Positions 8,070 to 15,737 of a stretch of 64,000 nt of DNA are shown here, one piece after another. Made by a program: the position numbers and the translations under genes. This stretch comes from Coriobacteriia bacterium. GTDB lineage: Bacteria; Actinomycetota; Coriobacteriia; Anaerosomatales; PHET01. The notes under the pieces are model-generated. The model had not been told where the DNA came from, searched no databases, and saw only the letters and a program-made list of their open reading frames with translations. Positions within the stretch are counted from its first letter, which is position 1. Every line of letters starts with the position of its first letter. The stretch is taken from assembly GCA_034370385.1 (NCBI GenBank), contig JAXMKZ010000011.1, positions 1 to 64,000 on the forward strand, in the 5' to 3' direction.

Positions 8070-8613
8070 GCTTGTCCACCTCCAAGCCTTCTGCGCCCGG
8101 CGGGGTCAGGAACCGCGCGACGATGAGGTCTGCGACCCCGTCCGCGTCGTCGAGGGCGAAGACCGACGCCCGGCCCGAAGCTACCTCGGCGTTGTCGGTG
8201 ACCAAGGCGAGCGCCTCGCCCGCCGCGCAGACGAGCTCTTCGGAGCGGGCCCGCCTGGACACCTCGATGCGGTTCACGCCCTCTCGCTTGTAGCCCTCGG
8301 TGAGCAAGATGTCGCACCCGGAATCGGCTGCCAAGCGCGCCAGCTCGGGCAACGTCAGCTCACGCTCGACCGCGGTGACCATGCTGAACTTCGCGGGGCT
8401 GGAGACCATGGTGGTGACCGCGCCCGCGCGCGCGTGCCGCCAGGAGTCTTTGCCGGGCGTGTCGATGTCGTAGTCGTGCACGTGATGCTTCACCGTCGCG
8501 ACACCATAGCCACGGGTCACGAGCTCACGTATCAGCTTCTCGAGGAAGGTGGTCTTCCCCGAGTCGCCCTTTCCGACGATCGAAACGACCGGGATGTCAC
8601 GCAGCGGCGTCAC
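8059..8613 (-). CDS. mobB: Molybdopterin-guanine dinucleotide biosynthesis protein MobB
   Basis: GTP-binding accessory of bis-MGD synthesis. The 184 residues begin with strand VVSIVGKGDSGKTTFLEKLI (P-loop GKGDSGKTT), then VATVKHHVHDYDIDTPGKDSWRHARAGA, which is the MobB signature, and LTEGYKREGVNRIEV near residue 110. GTG 8613 is chosen as it directly precedes the first strand and lies one base after the stop of the small upstream gene. It overlaps moaA. MobB partners MobA, which is encoded in the same operon as a fusion. Confidence 0.92.
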   Translation of the reverse strand: MTPLRDIPVVSIVGKGDSGKTTFLEKLIRELVTRGYGVATVKHHVHDYDIDTPGKDSWRHARAGAVTTMVSSPAKFSMVTAVERELTLPELARLAADSGCDILLTEGYKREGVNRIEVSRRARSEELVCAAGEALALVTDNAEVASGRASVFALDDADGVADLIVARFLTPPGAEGLEVDKHGD

Positions 8614-8614
8614 G

Positions 8615-8833
8615 CTAGAAGCATCCCAAGTCGCAGTTGTGGACCTTGATCCCCTGCAGATCGGCCGCAGCTCCGGCGACTTTGTACGGGATGCCTGCGT
8701 CCTCGGCGTACTTGCGCAGCACCGGGCAGGTGACCTTCCCGTCGACCGCCTTGTCCGCGACCGCGGCCTTGATCTCATCGGTGACCTGGTCGACCCAGCG
8801 CGGGTCGAGTTCCTTGGGACCGTTTTCGCTCAT
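8615..8833 (-). CDS. Conserved-looking 72-residue protein in the Moco operon
   Basis: ATG 8833 overlaps the moeA stop by four bases, and mobB begins one base after its own stop, so it is firmly inside the operon. The protein has a charged N-terminal helix, a middle CPVLRKYAEDAGIPYKVAGA stretch that resembles a small helical domain, and a C-terminus ending KVHNCDLGCF. Three cysteines (CPVL, NCDLGC) could bind metal or sulfur. I recall similar small proteins ending in C-x-LGCF near molybdopterin genes of other anaerobes, but cannot confirm the family name. No function is claimed; position suggests a role in metal insertion or in guanylylation of the cofactor. Confidence 0.75.
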   Translation of the reverse strand: MSENGPKELDPRWVDQVTDEIKAAVADKAVDGKVTCPVLRKYAEDAGIPYKVAGAAADLQGIKVHNCDLGCF

Positions 8834-10086
8834 GGCGTGCCCTCCTCGATGTCGAGCCGCATGCACGCCACCGGCGTGCCCGCAGCGAAGAAACCTTCAC
8901 CTTCAGGTAGAACGACGAAGCAGTTGCCGCGGTGCGCGGCGCTCAGGAGCGCGGAGGACTGGCTGCCCGATAGCGAGGCGGTGTAGCCCCCCGACGGATC
9001 ACGCTCGACGCGCCCGCGCAGGTAGTAGCGTCGGTCCTGCTTCTTCTTGACGTCGTGGGCCAGCAGCGCATCGGTGACCGGACGGTCGAGCGCAGTGAGG
9101 CCCTGCATGGCGCGCAGTGCCGGGCGCACGAAGACCTCGAAACCGACGTAGGTCGATGTCGGATTACCGGGAAGACCGAAGAACGGCACCCCCCGAATCG
9201 CACCGAGCGTCTGCGGGTTTCCCGGACGCATCTTGACCTTGCAGAACGTGAGGTCGCCGAGTTCTTGGAGCACGGGCTTGACGTAGTCGAAGTCGCCCAC
9301 CGACACACCCCCGCTCGTGACGATGAAGTCGCACTCGTCGGCCGCTTGCTCGAATGCGGCGCGGGTGGCCTGCACCTCGTCAGGGACGATCGGATACCGG
9401 ATCGGTACGGCACCGGCCGCGAGCACTTGGGCAGCGATCGAGTAGCTGTTGGAGTTGCGGATCTTCCCCGGGCCGGGCTTCTCGGCCACTTCGACGAGCT
9501 CTGAGCCGGTCGAGACCACGGCGACCCGGGGCCTGCGGTACACGGCTACCTCCGCGTGCCCTGTAGATGCCAAGAGCCCGATGGCGGCCGGGCCGAGGAC
9601 CTGGCCCGCCTCAAGCACGACATCGCCTGCTCGGACCTCCTCGCCGCGATAGCGGACGTGATCGCCGGCAGCGGCCTGGTGCAAGAAGGCGACGACGGAG
9701 GCGATGCCGCCATCGCCACGCTCGGGGTGAGTGAGCTCGACCATGACGACCGCGTCCGCGCCCTGGGGCATCGACGCGCCGGTCATGATGCGCGCCGCCT
9801 GTCCCGGACCCACCTCGATCCCCGCGACATCATCGCCTGCAGCGATGTGTGCCACCACGTCGAGAAGCACCGGGCTGTGCTCGGCCGCCCCGACGGTATC
9901 GGCAGCGCGGAGCGCGAAGCCGTCCATAGCGGAGTTGTCGAACGGCGCGACGTCGACATCGCTCACGGCTTCGACGGCAAGCACTCGGCCCACAGCGTCG
10001 AGTAGGCTGACGCGCTCGACAGGCATGAGCACGACGCGCTCGAAGACGAGCTTGCGGGCCTGCTCCACGGTCATGGTATCGGTCAT
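8830..10086 (-). CDS. moeA: Molybdopterin molybdotransferase
   Basis: Inserts molybdate (or tungstate) into adenylated molybdopterin. The 418 residues hold all main blocks: DVAPFDNSAMDGFALRA, the AARIMTGASMPQGADAVVMVE loop, the YRGEEVRAGDVVLEAG segment, VVSTGSELVE and the ligand loop VTSGGVSVGDFD, then FGLPGNPTSTYVGFEVFVRPALRAM. ATG 10086 follows a GGAGG site seven bases upstream and overlaps the fdhD stop (ATGA). The small 72-residue gene follows with another four-base overlap. Confidence 0.96.
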   Translation of the reverse strand: MTDTMTVEQARKLVFERVVLMPVERVSLLDAVGRVLAVEAVSDVDVAPFDNSAMDGFALRAADTVGAAEHSPVLLDVVAHIAAGDDVAGIEVGPGQAARIMTGASMPQGADAVVMVELTHPERGDGGIASVVAFLHQAAAGDHVRYRGEEVRAGDVVLEAGQVLGPAAIGLLASTGHAEVAVYRRPRVAVVSTGSELVEVAEKPGPGKIRNSNSYSIAAQVLAAGAVPIRYPIVPDEVQATRAAFEQAADECDFIVTSGGVSVGDFDYVKPVLQELGDLTFCKVKMRPGNPQTLGAIRGVPFFGLPGNPTSTYVGFEVFVRPALRAMQGLTALDRPVTDALLAHDVKKKQDRRYYLRGRVERDPSGGYTASLSGSQSSALLSAAHRGNCFVVLPEGEGFFAAGTPVACMRLDIEEGTP

Positions 10087-11489
10087 TGGCCACCTCCTGC
10101 ACACTCGTCGAGGATACGCTCGGGATGCGTGTAGACGGCAAGACGGCCGCCGCGTGCGTACCCCGCCAACGTGATGTTGAGCGAGTCGGCGACCTCTGCG
10201 GCCAGATCGGTCACCGCGCTACGTGAGACCACGATGGGCACACGGGCCTTGGCTGCCTTGACCGACATCTCGTAGGAGATGCGCCCCGTCGAGATGAGCA
10301 CCGCGTCGCCCAGGGGCACCCGGTCAAGCCATGCACGTCCCAGCAGCTTGTCCAAGGCGTTGTGGCGACCCACGTCTTCCCGAACGTACTCGAGCACCCC
10401 AAGCCTGGCGAGGCCGCATGCGTGAGTGCCCCCGGTGTCGCGGTAGGCGTCAGCCGCCTTGGCCATCTCGCCGACAAGCCCGTAGACCTCGTCGGCCGTG
10501 ACGGCAAGCGTCGAGACGACCGGATCCAGGCCCCGGGTGTGTCCGAGCGAGGCGAACGTGACGCCCTTGCCACAACCGCTCGTGATGTAGCGCGTGCGGC
10601 TGGCGAGGTCGTCCGGCACCTCTTCTTCGCTCGTGACCCACACAAGCCCGCGCTTGGCATCCGCGTCGATGCTCAGAAGCGCTTCGCGATCGGTGAGCAG
10701 TCCTTCGGCGATGAGGAAGCCGACCGCGAGCTCCTCGAGATCGCGCGGCGTCGCTTGCGTGGTGGCCACTTCGATGTCGTTCAAGTGGATGGTGATGGGC
10801 CGCTCGCTGGGCATCGCGCGGGTCGGCGTGAGTTCGCAGCGGACATGCTGGACGAAGCCGCCATGCGGCTCGATTGCTTCGCGCGCCTCTGCGAGGTCCG
10901 CCGGCGTGTTCACGTTGACGAGCGAGCGCAGGTCCGGGTCGGCCGCGCGCAGTGCCTCCAGCGGCACCTCCACCACCGTGACCTGGGGGAACAGCGCGAC
11001 GAGTCGACGACGACCCGTCGCCAGCACATCCCGTGCAGGCTGAGCGCATGCCGGCACACGGTACAGCGCGAGCAACGGCTCCGGACCCTTCTCGGAGACC
11101 GGCACAACGACGTCGCCGGCGTCGCGCGCCTCCCACAGTGCCCGGATCAGGTCGGGCTCGAGGTGGGGCATGTCGGCAGCCACGGCTAGGACCCACTCGG
11201 TGTCAGCGTTGTCCATCGCCGTGACCAGACCGCCCAGCGGCCCTTGGTAGGCCACTTCGTCGCGCAGGATGACCACGTCGGCGGGCAAACCCACATCGAG
11301 TATCGATTCGGGGCGGTTCGTCACCACGACGGTGGCTTCGCACACCTCGCCCACCGCATCGCAGACTCGCGCTACCAGAGTCCGGCCGTCGAAGGAGAGC
11401 AGGGTCTTGTCCACGCCCATGCGCATGCTTCGGCCGCCGGCCAGAACGGCCGCGGTCACGGGAAGGCGTGTGTTCTCGTTCGACGTCAC
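10083..11489 (-). CDS. MobA-FdhD fusion: Moco guanylyltransferase and formate dehydrogenase sulfurtransferase
   Basis: One 468-residue reading frame joins two known enzymes. Residues about 8-205 are MobA: nucleotide motif VLAGGRSMRMGVDKTLLS, VAADMPHL and the LVNVNTPADL end. Residues about 215-468 are FdhD: LAVGFLIAEGLL, YITSGCGKG, THACGLA, EDVGRHNALDKLLGR, STGRISYEMSVKAA and NITLAGYARGG. MobA adds GMP to form MGD; FdhD passes sulfur from a desulfurase to the bis-MGD cofactor of formate dehydrogenase. The FdhD cysteine loop has one cysteine (SGCGKG) where the E. coli protein has CXXC. GTG 11489 has an AAGGG site seven bases upstream. It is the first gene of the operon, so it sets its theme: formate dehydrogenase maturation. 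Confidence 0.93.
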   Translation of the reverse strand: MTSNENTRLPVTAAVLAGGRSMRMGVDKTLLSFDGRTLVARVCDAVGEVCEATVVVTNRPESILDVGLPADVVILRDEVAYQGPLGGLVTAMDNADTEWVLAVAADMPHLEPDLIRALWEARDAGDVVVPVSEKGPEPLLALYRVPACAQPARDVLATGRRRLVALFPQVTVVEVPLEALRAADPDLRSLVNVNTPADLAEAREAIEPHGGFVQHVRCELTPTRAMPSERPITIHLNDIEVATTQATPRDLEELAVGFLIAEGLLTDREALLSIDADAKRGLVWVTSEEEVPDDLASRTRYITSGCGKGVTFASLGHTRGLDPVVSTLAVTADEVYGLVGEMAKAADAYRDTGGTHACGLARLGVLEYVREDVGRHNALDKLLGRAWLDRVPLGDAVLISTGRISYEMSVKAAKARVPIVVSRSAVTDLAAEVADSLNITLAGYARGGRLAVYTHPERILDECAGGGQ

Positions 11490-11629
11490 GTCGATACCCT
11501 TACCCAATCTCGTCTGCTTACCCGCCCCGGTATTGCCGGCCGAGGCGAAGAACACCACTATACGCCGCCACGCGTCCGCGCATCATGCCGACGGCCGTCA
11601 GCAGGCACGACGAAGGTCGCCTGCGGTCG

Positions 11630-12526
11630 TCACTGTCGGGCGAACGCTTCCTGAAGGTACTCGTGGAACGCCTCAGCGGCGCGTGATGGCGAGCGTCGAG
11701 GCAGTACCAGATGCAAGGGCCGCGTCGCCGGGAGACCCAGCGCGTCCACTTCGCATATCGTACCGAGCGCAAGCGCCTTGGCGGCCACGTGCCGGCTCAG
11801 TATGGAGATGCCGAGTCCGCCCTCAACCGCCGAGACGATCGCCTCGCCGGTGCCAAGCTCGACCACGACTCTCAGCTCATCAGGGTCGAGCCCGTGGTCT
11901 GTCGCGAGCCGCTCCGCCACCTGCCGCGTTCCCGAGCCGGACTCGCGCAACACCCACGGCTCGTCCGCGAGCTCGGCCAGAGGCAGATTCTTGCGTTGCG
12001 CGAGCGGACTGTCCGGTGCACAGATCAGGACCAGTTCGTCGGCACCGACTTCTTCGAACGCGACGCGCGCTCCACGGACCGTCGCGCCGGTGATGCCGAT
12101 GTCGGCATGCCCGGACTCGACCGCTTCGATTACTTCGGCCGTGTCGTGGACCATGATGGTGACGCCCACCTCGGGGTGTGTGGTGACGAACGCGCCAAGG
12201 AGGCGCGGGATGATGTAGACGCCCGGCGTCGTGCTCGCGGCGATGACAAGCCGACCCGATATGACCCCTGACAGCGCATCGATCTCGTCGCGCGCCGCGC
12301 CAATCTGCTCCAAGACGTGCCGCGCATGCGGCAGCAGGGTTCGACCGGCCTCAGTGAGGTCGACGCGGCGGTAGCGACGGTCGAGCAGGGTGGCACCCAC
12401 GTCGCTCTCCAGCGACTGCACCTGCATGGTCACGGCCGGCTGCGAGACGCCCAAGGCGCGAGCGGCCTCAGAGAACGAACCGTGCTCCACGACGGTGATG
12501 AAGGTCTTGAGCTGCTGAACGTTCAT
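11630..12526 (-). CDS. LysR family transcriptional regulator, probably of Se/Mo genes
   Basis: 298 residues with the LysR layout: N-terminal winged helix-turn-helix (LKTFITVVEHGSFSEAARALGVSQPAVTMQVQSLE, residues about 5-40) and a periplasmic-binding-like effector domain from about residue 90. ATG 12526 starts at the canonical MNVQQLKTF; codons further upstream are not conserved in character. It lies 140 bases upstream of the Moco/FdhD operon on the same strand. LysR proteins of a subgroup are annotated as associated with selenium metabolism, and the surroundings fit, but that assignment is inference. Confidence 0.9.
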   Translation of the reverse strand: MNVQQLKTFITVVEHGSFSEAARALGVSQPAVTMQVQSLESDVGATLLDRRYRRVDLTEAGRTLLPHARHVLEQIGAARDEIDALSGVISGRLVIAASTTPGVYIIPRLLGAFVTTHPEVGVTIMVHDTAEVIEAVESGHADIGITGATVRGARVAFEEVGADELVLICAPDSPLAQRKNLPLAELADEPWVLRESGSGTRQVAERLATDHGLDPDELRVVVELGTGEAIVSAVEGGLGISILSRHVAAKALALGTICEVDALGLPATRPLHLVLPRRSPSRAAEAFHEYLQEAFARQ

Positions 12527-12643
12527 GTGGCCCTCCACGCAGGGTCGGACCCTTTCCACGATATCGCATCTTTCCGATGGACGCTTGGACGACGAGCATT
12601 CCCGTCGTGCCGGCGCTGTGGTAGCGTGCAGAGCGTCAGTCTC

Positions 12644-12660
12644 ATGAGAATGATTCTCAT
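12644..12660. promoter_or_regulatory. Fur-type box upstream of the fur-cbiM operon
   Basis: The 17 bases form a perfect palindrome around a single central base, ATGAGAAT-G-ATTCTCAT. Its core matches the 7-1-7 Fur/Zur box layout (TGAxAAT-n-ATTxTCA). It ends 27 bases before the GTG of the Fur-family gene, so autoregulation and metal control of the transporter genes behind it are likely. Confidence 0.85.
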
Positions 12661-12686
12661 TACGAGCCTAGGGAGACCCGCATCCC

Positions 12687-13124
12687 GTGCCGCACGATTC
12701 CAGTCGCAGCCTAGTGCGCACCGCCTACGCCGGTCGGCGGGTGACAGCGCCGCGCCGCACCATCGCGAGCGCCGTCGTCGGGTTTCAGGGCGCCTTCACG
12801 GTTGACGAGTTGGCAACTCGGGTACGTCACGTCGATTCCGCCTCAGGAGCGACCGCCACGGTCTATCGGGCCGTGTCGGCGATGGAGGCCAGCGGCTTTG
12901 TCGCACGCGTCGGCGAGCGAGACGGTCATGCGCTGTTCGCCCGCTGCACGGCTCCGTCACACCATCACCACATCGTCTGTGACTCATGCGGACACGTCGC
13001 CCACACCGCGTGCCCCCTCGATAGCACCCTGAGAAGCGCTGCCGAGTCGGGCTTCGTCATCACGCGTCATGAAGTGACGATGTACGGGCTGTGCCCCCAG
13101 TGCACGGCGAGACAGGGGTCGTAG
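12687..13124 (+). CDS. Fur family metal-responsive regulator
   Basis: A 145-residue DNA-binding metal sensor. The N-terminal winged helix (residues about 20-75) holds the family pattern ATVYRAVSAMEASGFV; the C-terminal half has HHHHIVCDSCGH and a second LCPQC, giving the two CXXC pairs of the structural zinc site, and extra histidines for the sensor metal. GTG 12687 follows GGGAG at 12671. The Fur box just upstream suggests that it represses its own operon. It is followed two bases later by a CbiM-type cobalt/nickel permease, so the metal may be zinc, nickel, cobalt or iron; sequence alone does not decide. Confidence 0.9.
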   Translation: MPHDSSRSLVRTAYAGRRVTAPRRTIASAVVGFQGAFTVDELATRVRHVDSASGATATVYRAVSAMEASGFVARVGERDGHALFARCTAPSHHHHIVCDSCGHVAHTACPLDSTLRSAAESGFVITRHEVTMYGLCPQCTARQGS

Positions 13125-13126
13125 CG

Positions 13127-14050
13127 ATGTCGCACCTGCACATCCCCGATGGCGTGCTGCCCCTGTGGCTGTGGGGACTGGGCTGGCTGGTGGCGATCGT
13201 TGCGGTCGTTGCCGCAGGGGTCATCGCCGAGCGTGCGGACATCAGGCGGCGTGTGCCCTTGCTGGCCGTTGTGTCCGCTTTGATGCTCGTGGCGATGTCG
13301 AGCGAGATCATCCCGATCGCCTATCACGTGAACCTCACCGTCATCGGTGGAGTCCTGCTTGGACCTGTGCTGAGCATCATCGCGGCATTCATCGTCGAAG
13401 TCGTCTTGGCCCTGCTGGGCCACGGCGGCGTGACGGTTCTCGGGCTGAACACGGTGGTGATCGCCGCCGAGATGCTGCTGGGCTGGGCGCTGTTCCGGGG
13501 ACTGATAGCTATCTTCGGCCGCGCACGCGTGCGGCCGGTCGCCTTCGTCGCGACGGTTCTGGCCTTGGCTGCAACCACCACCATGCTCGTGGGCATCGTC
13601 GCCCTGGGCGGAGTCGGGGCATCGGCGCGCGAATCCGGAGCGCTCGACCCCTCTACGCTGAGGTTTGAGAACCCGTTCGCCGAAGGCGTGTTCACTTTGG
13701 GCCTGTTCGCCGGCGGCCACGAGCACGAGGGTGAGGACCACGGGGGCGAGGATACGGGGCACGAGGGTGAGCACGCAGCCGAGGGCGAGCACGAGGAGGC
13801 GGGGCACGAAGCCGAGCACGAACACGAGGCCGAGCACGAGGCGCTCGCATCCGATTCCCACGAAGAGGATGCCGTCAGACGCTTCGCCCTCGTCGTCTAC
13901 ACACTGGGCCCCATCGGGTGGGTGCTCGAAGGGCTGCTGACCGCCTGGGTGCTCGGCTACGTGTCTCGCGTGCGACCAGGCCTCATGTGGGGCGGTCGCT
14001 GGGCCCGTTCGGGCGGCAGGCCACCGGGCGACGAGGGGACGGTGAACTAG
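13127..14050 (+). CDS. CbiM/NikM-type ECF transporter substrate subunit with His-rich loop
   Basis: 307-residue membrane protein starting MSHLHIPDGVLP, in which the early histidine and the HIPDG motif form the family's metal site. About seven helices are visible. Between residues about 200 and 250 lies a very His/Glu/Asp-rich loop (about 14 histidines in 50 residues, many in HEHE or EHEAE units), absent from textbook CbiM. No CbiN-like segment is seen. It starts two bases after the Fur-family gene and is followed by the T subunit and the ATPase. Function is uptake of a divalent metal such as Co, Ni or, given Fur control, possibly Zn. Confidence 0.88.
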   Translation: MSHLHIPDGVLPLWLWGLGWLVAIVAVVAAGVIAERADIRRRVPLLAVVSALMLVAMSSEIIPIAYHVNLTVIGGVLLGPVLSIIAAFIVEVVLALLGHGGVTVLGLNTVVIAAEMLLGWALFRGLIAIFGRARVRPVAFVATVLALAATTTMLVGIVALGGVGASARESGALDPSTLRFENPFAEGVFTLGLFAGGHEHEGEDHGGEDTGHEGEHAAEGEHEEAGHEAEHEHEAEHEALASDSHEEDAVRRFALVVYTLGPIGWVLEGLLTAWVLGYVSRVRPGLMWGGRWARSGGRPPGDEGTVN

Positions 14051-14051
14051 C

Positions 14052-14849
14052 GTGGACGTGAGCGCGATCGATCGCTCGGCCACCTCGGGCACCGGACCGC
14101 TCAGAGCCGCCAGTCCGCGCGTGAAGCTGGCCGCACTGGGGCTCGTGCTCGCAGCGACCCTCGTGAGCTGGAACATCCTCGTCCTGGCAGCGATCTTCCT
14201 CAGCCTGCTGGCTGCGGCGCTGTGGGGTCGCGTCAAACTGCGTCTGGCCCTTGGCCTGGCGGCGTACCCAGCGGTCTTTGCGCTCGTGTTCGCCTTCGCC
14301 TCGGCGCCGGACCTCATGACCGCCACCGTGATCGTTGTCAAAGCAGTCACCTCGGCGCTTGCGGCGGTTCTCGTGGTACTGACGACCCCGTACCCCCAGG
14401 TGTTCGCACCGATCCAGCGCGTCATGCCCGGAATCGTGGGCGATGCGCTGCTCATGACGTACCGCGCGATCTTCATCCTTGCCGAGAAGTTCTCCAATCT
14501 GCTGCGGGCGATCAGGCTCAGGGCGGGACTCCGCGGCAAGAGCGCCGTGCGCTCGATCCGCGTGACAGCGGCCGCCGTGGGCGGACTGCTGCTGTACTCG
14601 GTCGACCTCGCACAACGCGACTACGACATCATGCGCATCCGTGGCTACGAGGGCGCCCTGCGTATCACGCCCTTTCGCAGCCGGAGCCGCAAGGCCGATG
14701 TGACCTTGGTGATCGGCTCGGTCGTGCTGCTTGGAGCAAGCACCGCATGGCGCGTCGAATCCTCCGCGCTCAACCCCTACTCGTGGATCGTCGTACTACC
14801 GGCACTTGCTGCACTCGGGCTGACGCTACTGCTCCGAAAGGGAGAATGA
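14052..14849 (+). CDS. ECF transporter T component, CbiQ/EcfT-like
   Basis: 265-residue membrane coupling subunit. It has several hydrophobic helices and the two short Ala-Arg-Gly-type coupling motifs that contact the ATPases: RAGLRG near residue 158 and RIRGYEG near residue 197. Start is GTG 14052, one base after the cbiM stop; the stop overlaps the ATPase start. It links the substrate subunit to ATP hydrolysis. Confidence 0.9.
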   Translation: MDVSAIDRSATSGTGPLRAASPRVKLAALGLVLAATLVSWNILVLAAIFLSLLAAALWGRVKLRLALGLAAYPAVFALVFAFASAPDLMTATVIVVKAVTSALAAVLVVLTTPYPQVFAPIQRVMPGIVGDALLMTYRAIFILAEKFSNLLRAIRLRAGLRGKSAVRSIRVTAAAVGGLLLYSVDLAQRDYDIMRIRGYEGALRITPFRSRSRKADVTLVIGSVVLLGASTAWRVESSALNPYSWIVVLPALAALGLTLLLRKGE

Positions 14850-15727
14850 TGGACCACCTCCACGACCACCCGGCTGTCTCACCTGACGACATCGTCCGGG
14901 TGAGCTGCATCCGTCACAGCTACGAAGATGGCACGAGTGTCCATCTGTGCGGGCTCGACTTCGTTGCGGCCCGAGGCGCCCGAACCGTGCTGCTCGGTCC
15001 GAACGGAAGCGGCAAGACGACGATGCTCTACCACATCCTCGGTCTGCTCCGGAGCCGCGAAGGATCCGTGCGAGTCTTCGGGGAAGATCCGGCCACCGAG
15101 TGGGCTGCGATCAGGCGCCGCATAGGAGTGGTGCTCCAGAACGTCGACGAACAGATACTGGCACCGACCGTCATCGACGACGTGGCGTTCTCCCCGCGCC
15201 AGTACGGGCTCCCCGAGGCGGAGGTCATGGCAAGCGCGCACCGAGCTTTGAAGCTGCTCGGAATCGAAGCGCTTGCGGACCGCGTGCCGCACAACCTGTC
15301 GGGCGGCGAGAAGCGCAAGGTCGCGCTCGCCGGCGCGCTTGTGATGGAGCCGGAGCTGCTCGTGCTCGATGAGCCCTTCGAGGGTCTCGACCCGAAGGCA
15401 CGCGAGGAGCTGGTGGCCCTGATTCGGCGGATGGCAGCTGAGCAGGATGTCACGGTGGTCATGACGACCCACGACATCGACAGCGTCCACGAGCTTGCCG
15501 ACTACTGCTACGTGCTCAAGCCGGGCGGCGAGATCGCCATCGAAGGCACGCCCGCGGAAGTCTTCGCGCACGCCGACGACATCGCGCGATCAAACATCCG
15601 GCCACCGATACTGGCCGATCTTTTCGCTCGGCTGAGGGATCTCGATCCTTCCGCTCCCCCGCCCCAGCTCGGGGTGGCGGAGGCGGCTTCGGTGCTGGCC
15701 GACTGGGCGGCCCGGCGCGACGCCTGA
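14849..15727 (+). CDS. ECF transporter ATPase, CbiO/EcfA-like
   Basis: About 292 residues. Walker A is GPNGSGKTT, the Q-loop lies in GVVLQNVDEQ, the signature is NLSGGEKRKVALAG and Walker B is LLVLDEPFEGLDP; the switch histidine is in TTHDID. ATG 14849 is preferred to the adjacent ATG 14846 because AAGGGAG lies only one base before the latter. A single ATPase gene implies a homodimer. The N-terminus is rich in His (MDHLHDHP). Third transporter gene of the Fur-controlled operon. Confidence 0.93.
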   Translation: MDHLHDHPAVSPDDIVRVSCIRHSYEDGTSVHLCGLDFVAARGARTVLLGPNGSGKTTMLYHILGLLRSREGSVRVFGEDPATEWAAIRRRIGVVLQNVDEQILAPTVIDDVAFSPRQYGLPEAEVMASAHRALKLLGIEALADRVPHNLSGGEKRKVALAGALVMEPELLVLDEPFEGLDPKAREELVALIRRMAAEQDVTVVMTTHDIDSVHELADYCYVLKPGGEIAIEGTPAEVFAHADDIARSNIRPPILADLFARLRDLDPSAPPPQLGVAEAASVLADWAARRDA

Positions 15728-15737
15728 AGCTGCGCTC

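Noticed and set aside
13067-14539. 490-residue open frame opposite the cbiM/cbiQ genes
   Set aside because: Low-complexity His/Gln-rich antisense of the His/Glu-rich loop; no ribosome site or homology.
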